Source of the DNA: Olivibacter domesticus
GTDB taxonomy: Bacteria > Bacteroidota > Bacteroidia > Sphingobacteriales > Sphingobacteriaceae
Assembly: GCF_900109575.1 (NCBI RefSeq)
Contig: NZ_FOAF01000005.1
Span: 186,001 to 250,000, forward strand
Reading direction: 5' to 3'
DNA length: 64,000 nt
Both the position numbers and the translations under genes were made by a program. Under the pieces are notes generated by a model. That model ran no database searches, was not told the DNA's origin, and saw only the letters and a list, made by a program, of their open reading frames with translations. Positions 19,367 through 28,140 of the stretch are shown here, piece by piece (position 1 is the first letter of the stretch; each line of letters opens with the position of its first letter).

Positions 19367-19576
19367 GTATCTTTTACATAAAATACACTTAAAAAAATTT
19401 AATTAGTCTTTGCTCGTTATGGGCGTGTAATTGGCTTTATGATCGTTTAGTAACTAAAGCTACCAAGACGCCTAGCCAGTCAAAAAGAGTATTATTAAGA
19501 AAATTTATAATTAAATGATATCCATGAAATTTTAATGATAAAAACATAATCAGTACAATTGCTTACATTAAATGCT

Positions 19577-20044
19577 TTAGCCTAAAAAACCAAATGTTGT
19601 ATACCGACCTTTACCAGCAATTCCGAACCCACAAATAACAGACATTGGCTGTATGCAAAGTCCTCCATCACGTGATGAAGCAACCCTTCTATGTGGTTTC
19701 TGCTTGACCACTTTGGTTGGAACTGGTCCAAAAGATGCTAGCACATCACTAATAGACCTTTTTATAATGTCCCTCTTCTGCTCGGCAACCGGCTTGTAGA
19801 TCAAAAAATCCACCTTTCCTAACATTACTTGCATAGCTGTAATTGCTTTCCTTAATTCACTTTCACTAGCGGGGTTGGCCACAATAAAAAAACAGTTAAT
19901 TCCTTTATCAAGCAAACTTGCTTGTTGGCGCTCAAGTCTTCCAAGGTCTCGACCTATTATACCAACTCGATACCCGGCCTTTCCAAACTTCCTTGTTGAG
20001 CTAGCGTCAATCATTGTATTTATCAATAGAATTGATTTTTTCAT
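19577..20044 (-). pseudogene. Decayed short-chain dehydrogenase (SDR)
   Basis: The 155-codon frame keeps SDR-like pieces: MKKSILLIN, RKFGKAGYRVGIIGRDLGRL (Rossmann beta-alpha-beta) and VDFLIYKP. The glycine-rich NAD(P) motif is missing: INTMIDASSTRKFG stands where GxxxGIG should be. The active-site Ser/Tyr/Lys region is mostly lost, with only a short end-like segment (RDGGLCIQPMSVICGFGIAG). The usual length is about 240-250 residues, so the middle appears deleted. Probably a remnant without catalytic activity. Confidence 0.6.
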
Positions 20045-20142
20045 TCGAATAATTTGTTTTTAATGGCAATGAAGCTTGCATGAATTATTCATCTTTTTTG
20101 TGAAGAAGGCAGTTCATACAGGTTTCATCCGTAAATATTTAG

Positions 20143-20222
20143 TTCGTCCGCGTTTATTTTTTTTGCACTCATGAACCGCATAGCGTTTTTCTATCCATCC
20201 GTTGGATGGAGCTTACCACATT
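20143..20222. repeat. Dispersed repeat, copy A
   Basis: About 80 bases that match 25924-26003 at roughly 80 percent by eye. Shared core stretches include cgtttatttttt, ctcatgaaccgcatagc and cttacca. Both copies are in gaps between minus-strand genes and face the same way. Nature unknown; no terminal inverted repeats or transposase seen. Confidence 0.6.
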
Positions 20223-20290
20223 TAATCCACTAGCTACCAGCGGCGATATGTTGAACAATTGTGCCTATGAGCATTAGTGCTTATTAATTT

Positions 20291-21235
20291 TTAAAATCGA
20301 TAGTGGATACCCGTGCGCACAATAATACCGGTTTTATCCAATTCAGCTGAAGGCGCTCCCCTATCATCTAGGTTATTAAATGGAATCCAGTCTATTTTCT
20401 GATCTGTTGCATACTGACTTATTTTTTGCGTAAAATTATATCCAGCGGATGCTGCGACAACGAACTTTTTTGATATAGCATACTCATAAAATAATGTGCT
20501 ACTAAACTGCTGTACCTGCAAATAATCACTGTTCATCTTTTCCGACAGGCGATAGCTACCTCCCCCAATACCTAAATCAAGGTTAACACCGAAAGCACTT
20601 TTATCAGAGAGTTGATATTTTATTTTTTCCGATACAGGAAGTGTTCCTGAAAAGTTCAGTTTATCCGTAATATTCCAATCGATGCCCACAATAGGTATTA
20701 TTACCGACCCAAAAAACTGCTTGGAATAAGCCGCACCTACCGAGTAATTAAAATTATTCGAAACACGTACTTTTAACATTAAAGCACCCGAGTAGATCAT
20801 ATCCTCTCCAGATACATCTTTTAGATCAGAAGAAAGTGTTGGAATAAATGATGCTAGAATTGCATATTTTGGAGAGAGTGCCTTCTGAAAAGCAAGCGGC
20901 ACCGAAATGGCATGAAATCTTGTGCCTCCAAATTGGGTGCCGGTGCCTGATAACTGTAAACCACTATAGCTCACGCCTGCTAGCAAAAAGTCGAGCTTGC
21001 CTTCTTTCATACGGTTTACAACAGGCATTGTCAGTGCGCCGTCTATCTGCTGTATATTTATTTTTTTGCCATTGAGTGTAACCGGCGAATAGCTATAACC
21101 GGCAGTAAACGATCCTAATCCTGGAACAGAAGATATTAACAGCTTTTGGTTTGTTTTTAAATGCTTTTGAGCAGCTCCATTCATCGTTATTAAAATCACT
21201 GCTAGAAAAGATAAGATGATTGTTTTCATATTCAT
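20291..21235 (-). CDS. Outer-membrane beta-barrel protein, DUF6268-like
   Basis: A 314-residue protein from the Met at 21235 (MNMKTIILSF); the Met at 21229 is equally possible. A signal peptide ends near GAAQ. The rest alternates short hydrophobic strands with Tyr/Ser/Gly-rich turns and ends HYRF, the usual C-terminal aromatic of an outer-membrane barrel. Segments such as FTAGYSYSPVTLNGKKIN and FGVNLDLGIGGGSYRLSE resemble DUF6268 barrels of Bacteroidota. Function unknown. Codons before 21235 lack signal-peptide character and are excluded. Confidence 0.65.
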   Translation of the reverse strand: MNMKTIILSFLAVILITMNGAAQKHLKTNQKLLISSVPGLGSFTAGYSYSPVTLNGKKINIQQIDGALTMPVVNRMKEGKLDFLLAGVSYSGLQLSGTGTQFGGTRFHAISVPLAFQKALSPKYAILASFIPTLSSDLKDVSGEDMIYSGALMLKVRVSNNFNYSVGAAYSKQFFGSVIIPIVGIDWNITDKLNFSGTLPVSEKIKYQLSDKSAFGVNLDLGIGGGSYRLSEKMNSDYLQVQQFSSTLFYEYAISKKFVVAASAGYNFTQKISQYATDQKIDWIPFNNLDDRGAPSAELDKTGIIVRTGIHYRF

Positions 21236-21451
21236 AAAAAACAGCTTTTTATCAAAGTATCTCCTCATTTGTTAATTCAGTTAAGGAGCATCCTTCCAGC
21301 TGTTCAGTTCTTATGACAACGAGCAGTTCGCTTCCCCCCTAAGCGGATTTATTTTTTTTGCCCATTACACCATATGCCAGCAAGGCAAGCCCCCTGTGTT
21401 TATCAGCAAGATTCGGGTTTTATTTATGCGTATTCGTTCTTTTTTTTGTAC

Positions 21452-21751
21452 ATGTACCATCATTTAAAACTTGCCAACACTATAGAAAGCCGTAGAAAGA
21501 AATTAGCCTCATTGATCCACTCAGGAATGATAAACCTAGGAGGATATAAAAAAGCAAAGATTTATGGATTGCTCAGCTGTACAGCCGGAAAACGGATGAA
21601 GATAGAAAACAGGGTGTTTTTCAAAGATGAGAAAGAGGCTATTGAAAATGGTTACAGGCCGTGCAACACTTGCTTGCCGCAGCAATATAAATTATGGAAA
21701 GCTCAGCAGGAAAACCCAAAGAATAATGATCTTAACAGGTTGATACGTTAA
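21452..21751 (+). CDS. Ada metal-binding-domain-like protein
   Basis: About 99 residues from the ATG at 21452 (MYHHLKLANTI). A later Met at 21527 (MINLGG) is an alternative start. The core LGGYKKAKIYGLLSCTAGKR, then RVFFKDEKEAIENGYRPCNTC, resembles the zinc-binding N-domain of Ada, which in E. coli takes methyl groups from DNA phosphotriesters. Only three Cys are placed as in Ada; the missing one suggests altered metal binding, as in other stand-alone versions. No methyltransferase or AraC domain is attached. Confidence 0.7.
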   Translation: MYHHLKLANTIESRRKKLASLIHSGMINLGGYKKAKIYGLLSCTAGKRMKIENRVFFKDEKEAIENGYRPCNTCLPQQYKLWKAQQENPKNNDLNRLIR

Positions 21752-21818
21752 TGCGGCCAGTAGATGTATTGTAGTCATTTCTTCTACAACTGGTAGTCTC
21801 CCTGTAGCTATACCTTTC

Positions 21819-21849
21819 TTGGTTAGCTTATCAGGTTAAGATATCTTTG
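21819..21849 (+). promoter_or_regulatory. Bacteroidota-type promoter upstream of the Hcp-like gene
   Basis: A -33 TTGG (21819-21822) and a -7 TATCTTTG (21842-21849) are 19 bases apart, matching the phylum consensus. The predicted transcript would have a leader of about 135 bases before the ATG at 21991. Confidence 0.55.
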
Positions 21850-21990
21850 CTTTATTCATTGTATGGCGAAAAAATCTTATAATATGACAATACCTAAAAT
21901 TTGAAGCCCGTTTTAAAAAACAGATGCTCTTCCTAGCCCCTAGCTACAGAGCATTTAAGTATCGTACTATAATCATTAAACAGAAACACC

Positions 21991-22506
21991 ATGAAAATCA
22001 AACATTCCAGCCTGCTTATACTATTAGTATGCCTAGCATGCAATCTGACAACGTTTGCCCAACAAATAAGCCAACGGGTAAAACTAAAGCTTAGTGATCC
22101 TAAGACAAAAACAACTCAAACGTATCTACTAAATTCCATTAGTTACTCTCATTCGAATCCCTATCTAGATAGTCTTAATACACCGCAAAACGCCAATCTC
22201 TGTACGGTAAATATCGACTTTAAGCAAAATATGGACCCGTTTTTATTAAAATGGGTATCCGGTAAGATGAAGGAAGCAGATGGTGTCATCACCGTAGAAG
22301 CTGTTGATGGTGGCAAACAACCCAGAACCATTGCTTTTCAGGGAGGAACAGCAGCTTTCACCTCAGAAAGCTATATTTCCGGTGATAGTTATCTATCTGC
22401 ACAAATGTCCATCTATATAAACAAACTGGTGATAGATGGCGTCGTTATTTATACGGCGCCAACAAGCAAACCCCAACAAAAGACAGCAGCATTTTCAAGA
22501 TTATAA
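21991..22506 (+). CDS. Secreted protein with an Hcp/TssD-like core
   Basis: A 171-residue protein with a signal peptide (TTFAQQ, cleavage near residue 25). The mature part (VNIDFKQNMDPFLLKWVSGK; GKQPRTIAFQGGTAAFTSES; INKLVIDGVVI) has the strand order and wording of Hcp-type tube proteins such as Bacteroidota TssD. Type VI tube proteins normally have no signal peptide and sit among tss genes, which are absent here. So this is probably a periplasmic or surface relative, not a T6SS tube. It ends 7 bases from the convergent LRR gene. Confidence 0.5.
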   Translation: MKIKHSSLLILLVCLACNLTTFAQQISQRVKLKLSDPKTKTTQTYLLNSISYSHSNPYLDSLNTPQNANLCTVNIDFKQNMDPFLLKWVSGKMKEADGVITVEAVDGGKQPRTIAFQGGTAAFTSESYISGDSYLSAQMSIYINKLVIDGVVIYTAPTSKPQQKTAAFSRL

Positions 22507-22512
22507 TCTTGA
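22495..22512. terminator. Palindrome over the stop codon between convergent genes
   Basis: The 18 bases from 22495 form a perfect palindrome (tcaagatta / taatcttga) that covers the stop of the Hcp-like gene and reaches to 2 bases from the stop of the LRR gene. It may fold at the 3' end of both transcripts, though as an A/T-rich palindrome with no spare loop it would be a weak terminator. Confidence 0.4.
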
Positions 22513-22513
22513 T

Positions 22514-24997
22514 TTAACTACTTTCTAAGCCACAGAAAATGTTGGAGAAATCACCTTTTGCCAAATCACTTTTATGTATAACAAAATAGATTTCTCCAGC
22601 ATCCCAGAAGGAAAATCCGGTATTATTGTCAGAGCTTACTCTTAAAAGCACTATATAATCTTCCGGATGACCCTTTAACTTGTTAGATGCTTCTATTTGA
22701 GGGGAGCCGTGCTGTTTAAACACATAGCTATTTAGCCCATGCACTGGTTCAACAGCATGAGCAAGCAAGCTGGTTCTAAAAGCTTCGACTTCGTCATAGT
22801 TTGTTTCTTCTAGCTCTTTTAAATTTGTGGCATCCCCCTTATATAAGTGATCATCGCCATAGAAAGAAGGAATACTTACGTATTTGGAGACCTTCACACG
22901 AAATGGGGTAAAAATTCCATGATCATCATAAATAAATTCTTCGTCTACCGCTAAATCTTTTGCCGATTGTAATGCGCTTAGTTCACCGTCAAAATAAATT
23001 ACTTTCGCCTCAAATTCTTCCTGATCCGTTATAAAGAAATAGAGAACACCTTCGCGTGGTAAATAAGACTGATAAGGAGCGAGTTCTTCACAATTTAACT
23101 GCGCAATGAACTGATATCCCATGATATCTTTGTGGTAAGTGGTAAAGGTAGGATATTCCATAGTTGGAGGAAGATCCGGCAATCCTCCGAAACGTGTATT
23201 GCCTTTTTTATTATAGTCATCCTGCTCGGTCGTTTGAAGGGCAACCGCCCAGAGCGCCAACATTTCTAAACCCTTTTTATAGGTAATGAAATCAGTCTCT
23301 TTTATTACTTTATCCAATGTATTTATAAGTTCCCTATCCTGTTTTGCAAAAAAGATCTCATTCTTGAAAGCGATTATTCCTTTTCCATCGGCGCCTTTAT
23401 ATTCATAGTCGAGCAAAACCTGTTTTTTTTCCAATTCTAAATCAAGCTTCTCTACTTTTTGCAAATCTGGAGGTAAAGACTCAAAAGGATTTTTTGTTAT
23501 GTTTAACCATTTGAGATGCGGTAAATTTAAGATAGATGCTGGTAATGTCGTTAGCTGATTATTTTGGAGATATAGCGATTTCAAGCTGGATGATAATGTA
23601 GACGGAAGTTCGGTTAAGTGATTGTTAGACAAACTACAAAATTCGAGTTCAGGGAGCATCAAAATTTCGGGCGGAATGGTACGGGCTTTACTTCCAAAAA
23701 TATTAAGTGAGCGCAGCTTTTTTAAATCGCCTATTTCTTTCGGAATAACATCTACCTGTTCAATACCACTGAAAGACAATTCCTTCAACTGCGTAAACGT
23801 ATTAATTTTTGAAGGGATTTCCGTTAATTTTATATGTTGAGAAGTATTATCAGTATAAAATAAGCCAAAAGATTCCAAATTGATATAATCAAAAAGTTCC
23901 GACGGAAAGGTTTCCCTAGCCAAATCCGTTAAGTGTAAATGATGGACTACCTCCTTTGGTGCAGTACGTATTTCTTCGAGCGAACCGAAACGATAATGTT
24001 GCCAGGCCAATCCTTCTAGTGGTATTTTCTTTGCAAAACTTATTGGATAAATCTTCGTCTCCATAATATTTTGGAAATAACCGCTAAAACCTACCCAGCC
24101 CTCCTTTAATGTGAGTTCGCCATAAAACTCCAAACTGTAGTGAAAGCCACCTTTCCATAAATATGCCTTGTTAATCACATCTCTATCTTTTTTAAAAGAA
24201 ACCTGACCTGTTGGAATGCCTGCTTTGTATATATTTTTTAAAGTGAAATTTAAATAGATTTCGCCATCGTCATAGTCGTTTAAAATGTGCCCATGGGTTT
24301 TATCATCGTAGTTGCCTACCGTAGCTTTAAGGTTTATTGAAAGGTCATTGCCCGAATTACCCGTTGTGGTTACCAAAAAGGTAGAGCTGGGAAGGTATTC
24401 GAACGGTATATTGTCTACCAAAAAAGATTCTTTGCCATCTTCCGGAATCTGAAAGTCTACTATTTCTGGAATTTGCGTTGCTTCTTTTTCAGATTCAACA
24501 GTATCGCTTAGGTTCGCAAACAAGGCTGTCAATCCTTTTTGCTGCTCTTCCATCGCTTCCTGCGGATTACCGAAATATTGAAAGGTTCTCCAAGCCTCTT
24601 CAAACAAAGGGATGTAAAATGCTTGTTTACCTGTTTCGCAATCTCCTATAAAATCGTAGCTATATGCTTCACTTATATTCAGTACCGCAAAGAAAAAGAA
24701 ATAGCCCATTGTAGATTTTGCCATGCGTATGTAACTGGTGTGTCCTGCAACCTCTATGGTTTTATCTTCCACAATTTCAACTTCACCCCGTCGTTCCAGA
24801 CAACAGTTATAAAAGCGTTCGGCAAAATCATTACCTTTAAATTTGTTATAATAGCTATTCTCGTTTAAACCCACCGCAATCATGGCCGCATCGTCTCCAT
24901 CTTCATGCTCCGCACGAACGCTTTCCCATACCGTGCGAATATTTTCAAAAAGAGAAGGAATATTGATCTGAAATGTTTTTGTTTGAACCGTTTGCAT
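22514..24997 (-). CDS. Large cytosolic protein: leucine-rich repeats plus DUF1963 (YwqG-like) domain
   Basis: An 827-residue protein without signal peptide. Residues 1-165 form an alpha/beta domain I do not recognise. Residues about 365-505 contain leucine-rich repeats with the LxxLPxxL rhythm (LTELPSTLSSSLKSLYLQNN, QLTTLPASILNLPHLKWLNI). The last 250 residues match DUF1963/YwqG (RFGGLPDLPPTMEYPTF, then GYQFIAQLNCEEL and GVLYFFITD). DUF1963 proteins are often found near polymorphic toxin loci, some as suspected immunity proteins. No toxin gene is adjacent. Confidence 0.75.
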   Translation of the reverse strand: MQTVQTKTFQINIPSLFENIRTVWESVRAEHEDGDDAAMIAVGLNENSYYNKFKGNDFAERFYNCCLERRGEVEIVEDKTIEVAGHTSYIRMAKSTMGYFFFFAVLNISEAYSYDFIGDCETGKQAFYIPLFEEAWRTFQYFGNPQEAMEEQQKGLTALFANLSDTVESEKEATQIPEIVDFQIPEDGKESFLVDNIPFEYLPSSTFLVTTTGNSGNDLSINLKATVGNYDDKTHGHILNDYDDGEIYLNFTLKNIYKAGIPTGQVSFKKDRDVINKAYLWKGGFHYSLEFYGELTLKEGWVGFSGYFQNIMETKIYPISFAKKIPLEGLAWQHYRFGSLEEIRTAPKEVVHHLHLTDLARETFPSELFDYINLESFGLFYTDNTSQHIKLTEIPSKINTFTQLKELSFSGIEQVDVIPKEIGDLKKLRSLNIFGSKARTIPPEILMLPELEFCSLSNNHLTELPSTLSSSLKSLYLQNNQLTTLPASILNLPHLKWLNITKNPFESLPPDLQKVEKLDLELEKKQVLLDYEYKGADGKGIIAFKNEIFFAKQDRELINTLDKVIKETDFITYKKGLEMLALWAVALQTTEQDDYNKKGNTRFGGLPDLPPTMEYPTFTTYHKDIMGYQFIAQLNCEELAPYQSYLPREGVLYFFITDQEEFEAKVIYFDGELSALQSAKDLAVDEEFIYDDHGIFTPFRVKVSKYVSIPSFYGDDHLYKGDATNLKELEETNYDEVEAFRTSLLAHAVEPVHGLNSYVFKQHGSPQIEASNKLKGHPEDYIVLLRVSSDNNTGFSFWDAGEIYFVIHKSDLAKGDFSNIFCGLESS

Positions 24998-25136
24998 AAT
25001 AATCTATTTGAATCAATCTTTTATAAGATCATTCAAATGTAGCAAAGCAGTAAGAACATTGGCCTACAAAGAGCGTCTACTTAGCGTCTACCACCTACAT
25101 AAATTAAGAATAGAAATGGATCATGGCACTGGCAAT

Positions 25137-25910
25137 TTACCACCAATCAAGCGGAAATTTTATTTTATCGACCGAACTAACAACCAAGTCAGGTTTAAAT
25201 GCGTAGTGTACTAAATCTTCTTTTTTTGCTATTCCTGAGAGCACTAAAATGGTTTTATATCCCATCTGCACGCCCCCCTGAATATCTGTTTCCATGGTAT
25301 CTCCTATAACGGTAGTTTCGGCGGTTTCCAGCCCCAGAAACTTTCTTGCGGATCGCATCATAACGGGGCCAGGTTTACCTATTACAAAAGCCTTCTTACC
25401 TGTTGCTTCTTCAATCATGGCAGTTGTTGAAGCAATGCCCAGATTATTCCATCCTGGTTTCTTTGGAGATGGATCACGATTTGTAGTAATAAACTTAGCG
25501 CCTGCCAATATCATATCCACTGCACGTAAAACCATTTCCAATGTAAAATTTCTACCTTCACCTAGCACCACATATTCAGGATCCGTGTCCACCAACGTTA
25601 TTCCATTTTGATATAAACTGGTTAACAACCCACCCTCTCCCAATACATAAGCTGTACCATTCGGGCTCTGACCGCCCAAAAATTTCCCAGTAGCCATTGC
25701 ACTGGTATACACATGTTCCTCCGTTACCTTTATACCAAGTCTTTTTAGCTTTCGGACTACTTCAAGGCTGGTTCGCTGACTGTTATTAGTCATAAAAGCA
25801 AAGGGGATATCCTGCTCAATCAAATAAGCAATAAATTTATCTGCACCTTGAATTAAGGTTTCTCCGCCATAGATAACCCCATCCATATCAATTAATAATC
25901 CGTGTTTCAT
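25137..25910 (-). CDS. HAD-IIA family sugar phosphatase, NagD/AraL-like
   Basis: A 257-residue HAD hydrolase. Motif I is LLIDMDGVIYGG with nucleophile Asp8 and acid/base Asp10. Motif II is FMTNNS. The IIA cap holds AYVLGEGGLL and VVLGEGRNFT. Motif III Lys is in VIGKPGP, and motif IV is IGDTMETDIQGG. Such enzymes remove phosphate from small sugar or nucleotide phosphates; the true substrate cannot be read from sequence. Length is typical (about 255-260). It stands alone. Confidence 0.9.
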   Translation of the reverse strand: MKHGLLIDMDGVIYGGETLIQGADKFIAYLIEQDIPFAFMTNNSQRTSLEVVRKLKRLGIKVTEEHVYTSAMATGKFLGGQSPNGTAYVLGEGGLLTSLYQNGITLVDTDPEYVVLGEGRNFTLEMVLRAVDMILAGAKFITTNRDPSPKKPGWNNLGIASTTAMIEEATGKKAFVIGKPGPVMMRSARKFLGLETAETTVIGDTMETDIQGGVQMGYKTILVLSGIAKKEDLVHYAFKPDLVVSSVDKIKFPLDWW

Positions 25911-25923
25911 CTATAAATAATTT

Positions 25924-26003
25924 TTCGTTCGCGTTTATTTTTTGGCGCTCATGAACCGCATAGCAGTTTTTAATCCATCGGTCAAATGGCACTTACCATG
26001 TTC
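25924..26003. repeat. Dispersed repeat, copy B
   Basis: Pairs with 20143-20222 in the same orientation. Identical stretches include cgcgtttatttttt and ctcatgaaccgcatagc. It fills most of the gap between the HAD gene start and the DUF2784 gene end. Confidence 0.6.
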
Positions 26004-26088
26004 AAAATTACATTTGCCTTCGCAAGGAATCTTCTTCACATTTTTTGAACTGTTTATTTCTTTAAGCCATAGGAGCAAACGAATATCT

Positions 26089-26457
26089 TTATTTTTTTCG
26101 AAAAAAATTCAAATAAACCGATAATAATACGGCTAAGGCAAAGCAAACGGCAGTGCTTGTGTCAATCAAAGCCACACTACTGTCTACGCCCAAAATTTTA
26201 TCGACCATGTATTTGATAAAGGAATTAGGTAAATCGTGTTCTCCCAATTTATTTTTTACTTCCCACTGCCAATCCGTTATAGGGCAATAGCCTACCCCAA
26301 ACCAATATCCTAATACGAACCAGGAAAAGGCTGTTGCTGAAACCATATAAAAATGACCTTTTCTGGTAGCCTTCCATATCCAGCCCAATAGGTTAAACCC
26401 TATTACAGCAAGATGAAGTAAGGTGAAGAAACCGTCAAGAAAATGAAGCCATAACAT
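26089..26457 (-). CDS. DUF2784 membrane protein
   Basis: A 122-residue protein with three or four membrane segments. It shows the DUF2784 signature: FTLLHLAVIGFNLLGW, then GYWFGVGYCPITDWQW, and a late FIKYMVDKILG before the last membrane helix. The Cys and Trp in GYCPITDWQW are typical of the family. Function unknown. It lies upstream of the HAD gene on the same strand but 178 bases away with repeat B between, so co-transcription is doubtful. Confidence 0.85.
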   Translation of the reverse strand: MLWLHFLDGFFTLLHLAVIGFNLLGWIWKATRKGHFYMVSATAFSWFVLGYWFGVGYCPITDWQWEVKNKLGEHDLPNSFIKYMVDKILGVDSSVALIDTSTAVCFALAVLLSVYLNFFRKK

Positions 26458-26636
26458 AATATGAAAATACAGTTATAACTAAGTAAAAACAAATCTCGGA
26501 AATAGATCAATCATAAATTAGATGATTGTAGAAAGGATATTTTCTGTTTAGCCTAAATTGGATGAGTTTGTTTATTAAAGAAATTTTTAAGTTACAACGG
26601 GTAGATGTCAGCCTAAGGTAAGCTGTGAAAAAATAC

Positions 26637-26667
26637 TTGTATCAACAATTTTCAATACATACCTTTA
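26637..26667 (+). promoter_or_regulatory. Likely promoter of the zinc-ribbon gene
   Basis: A -33 TTG at 26637-26639 and a -7-like TACCTTTA at 26660-26667 are 20 bases apart, close to the Bacteroidota consensus. The ATG follows at 26697. Confidence 0.45.
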
Positions 26668-26696
26668 CAGTGTTGCCCCCCTAACCTTCTATTGTA

Positions 26697-26870
26697 ATGA
26701 TTGAAAATAAAGATACTTTTCTAAGCGATTCCGCCGTTTGTAGACGCTGCAAAAAAGATTCAGATTATCGGATTCAGCGAGACACACTTGGTCGCCTGAT
26801 CTCTCTTATCATACCGGTTAAAAGATTCTGGTGTCCACATTGTGATCGCTTTTTCTATGCAAAAAAATAA
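26697..26870 (+). CDS. Small zinc-ribbon protein, 57 residues
   Basis: The frame encodes 57 residues with two CxxC knuckles, VCRRCKK (Cys15, Cys18) and FWCPHCD (Cys46, Cys49), placed as in a zinc ribbon. Between them lies a basic segment with a hydrophobic stretch (LGRLISLIIPVKRF). A promoter-like sequence precedes it. Such small ribbons may bind nucleic acid or protein; no family assigned. It ends 46 bases from the end of a convergent gene. Confidence 0.65.
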   Translation: MIENKDTFLSDSAVCRRCKKDSDYRIQRDTLGRLISLIIPVKRFWCPHCDRFFYAKK

Positions 26871-26916
26871 GCAATTGAAGAATATACAGCAGGTGCAGTA
26901 AGTTTGGCTATCAAAC

Positions 26917-27351
26917 TCACTGCATTACTTCCATTGTTTTTAAGGCGTATTCATAACGCCCTCTTATTTTTGTTGCGTCAATGAAGTCGTTTTTTAAAAG
27001 ATACGACAAACGTACCGCAACTGCCTGCTCAAGCTTACGTGCATCGGCTTTCGGCTGTTCTTGCTGCAATACTTCCAGAATATCTTCTTTGAACCCATTT
27101 CCGAGATTATATAAGGCATAACTGATTTTATGATCGAGCTTACTCTCTGGATCAAAAACTTCAACAGGTTTAAGTATTCCTTTGACGCGAGGACTGCTAT
27201 TACGTGTTAAAATGTGATCTAGACCGAAATATTTAGCAGATTCTATTTTATTTTCTGATATAGCATCAATGGTAAATTGTAAACTTTTTATCTCAGACCT
27301 TTTATGATCGGCTAAAGAACTAAGATATTGGACTACTTTCTTTTCAAGCAT
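26917..27351 (-). CDS. Hypothetical protein, 144 residues
   Basis: A soluble, mostly helical protein I do not recognise. The N-terminal 40 residues look like a helix hairpin (VVQYLSSLADHKRSEIKSLQ). The second half (ISYALYNLGNGFKEDILEVL; AVAVRLSYLLKNDFIDATKI) may fold as a winged helix or small helical bundle. No signal peptide or membrane segment, no conserved-looking Cys. Codon use resembles its neighbours, so it is likely a real gene. Confidence 0.6.
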   Translation of the reverse strand: MLEKKVVQYLSSLADHKRSEIKSLQFTIDAISENKIESAKYFGLDHILTRNSSPRVKGILKPVEVFDPESKLDHKISYALYNLGNGFKEDILEVLQQEQPKADARKLEQAVAVRLSYLLKNDFIDATKIRGRYEYALKTMEVMQ

Positions 27352-27568
27352 TTGATTGGTTTTATTTCTTTATGTGGTATATGGCAAATATATATGCAAT
27401 TTAACAAAATAAAAAACAGCTCTTTATTAGCATGCTTGCTGCTCATTAGTTTCTGGCCAAATAGGTGTAAGGGCAATTTTTGTCATATTTATCTAACATC
27501 CCTCCTGTAATGACCAATTTAAACTTATAAATCTTATCTTTAACGTGTACCTCTTTAATATTTAAGTT

Positions 27569-27748
27569 ATGAATGCAAAAGAAACACCTGAAATTAAAGA
27601 CAACAAAAGTAAAATCAACAATTCTGTTACTGAAAAAGAGTTGATTTCAGTAGCAAAAGGCATGAAAAAAGACGGCTTTTCTACCGAAGAGATCGTCCGG
27701 GAAACGGGGCTTCCTACTCAACTTATTAGATCTCTGAAGCGAAAGTGA
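27569..27748 (+). CDS. Small putative HTH protein, 59 residues
   Basis: The frame encodes 59 residues: a charged, flexible N-terminus, then KELISVAKGMKKDGFSTEEI and VRETGLPTQLIRSLKRK. The second part has the helix-turn-helix look of small resolvase- or MerR-like DNA-reading units (GFSTEEIVRETGLP). It could be a small regulator or one half of a lost longer gene. No partner visible. Confidence 0.5.
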   Translation: MNAKETPEIKDNKSKINNSVTEKELISVAKGMKKDGFSTEEIVRETGLPTQLIRSLKRK

Positions 27749-28140
27749 ATAAAATACATCTTCAACAGTCCTTTATTCTTTCTAAATAAAACCAATTCCC
27801 TGCTACCCCTAGCCCACGGCACCAATGACGCGGTAGATTACTTTCCTACTGCGTCCTATCGAGTATAGGAAAACAAAGTCGACGCATCTCCCAAACAAAA
27901 AATATCGTCAAAAAAACAGATTAGCTATTACTTGAATCGATTATTATTTTCGGGTCAGGTTATTAATCAATAATCTATTTTCCTCAAACCTTAATAGAAA
28001 TAACCAATATAAAAAATCTTAACATCAACGTATTACATATATAGATTTAAATAATTATTTTTACGTACATTTAAACATGAATGTGGTAGCATATACTCGC
28101 TACGCATTCTTTATGTATTACCAAAAAAATAAACCGTATC
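27749..28140. other. Intergenic region upstream of aqpZ
   Basis: 392 AT-rich bases. No second gene, hairpin or repeat was recognised. The aqpZ promoter should lie here but no clear TAnnTTTG pair was found. Confidence 0.35.

Noticed and set aside
21991-24997. A type VI secretion locus
   Set aside because: Only one Hcp-like protein is present, it has a signal peptide, and no sheath, baseplate or ATPase genes are nearby.
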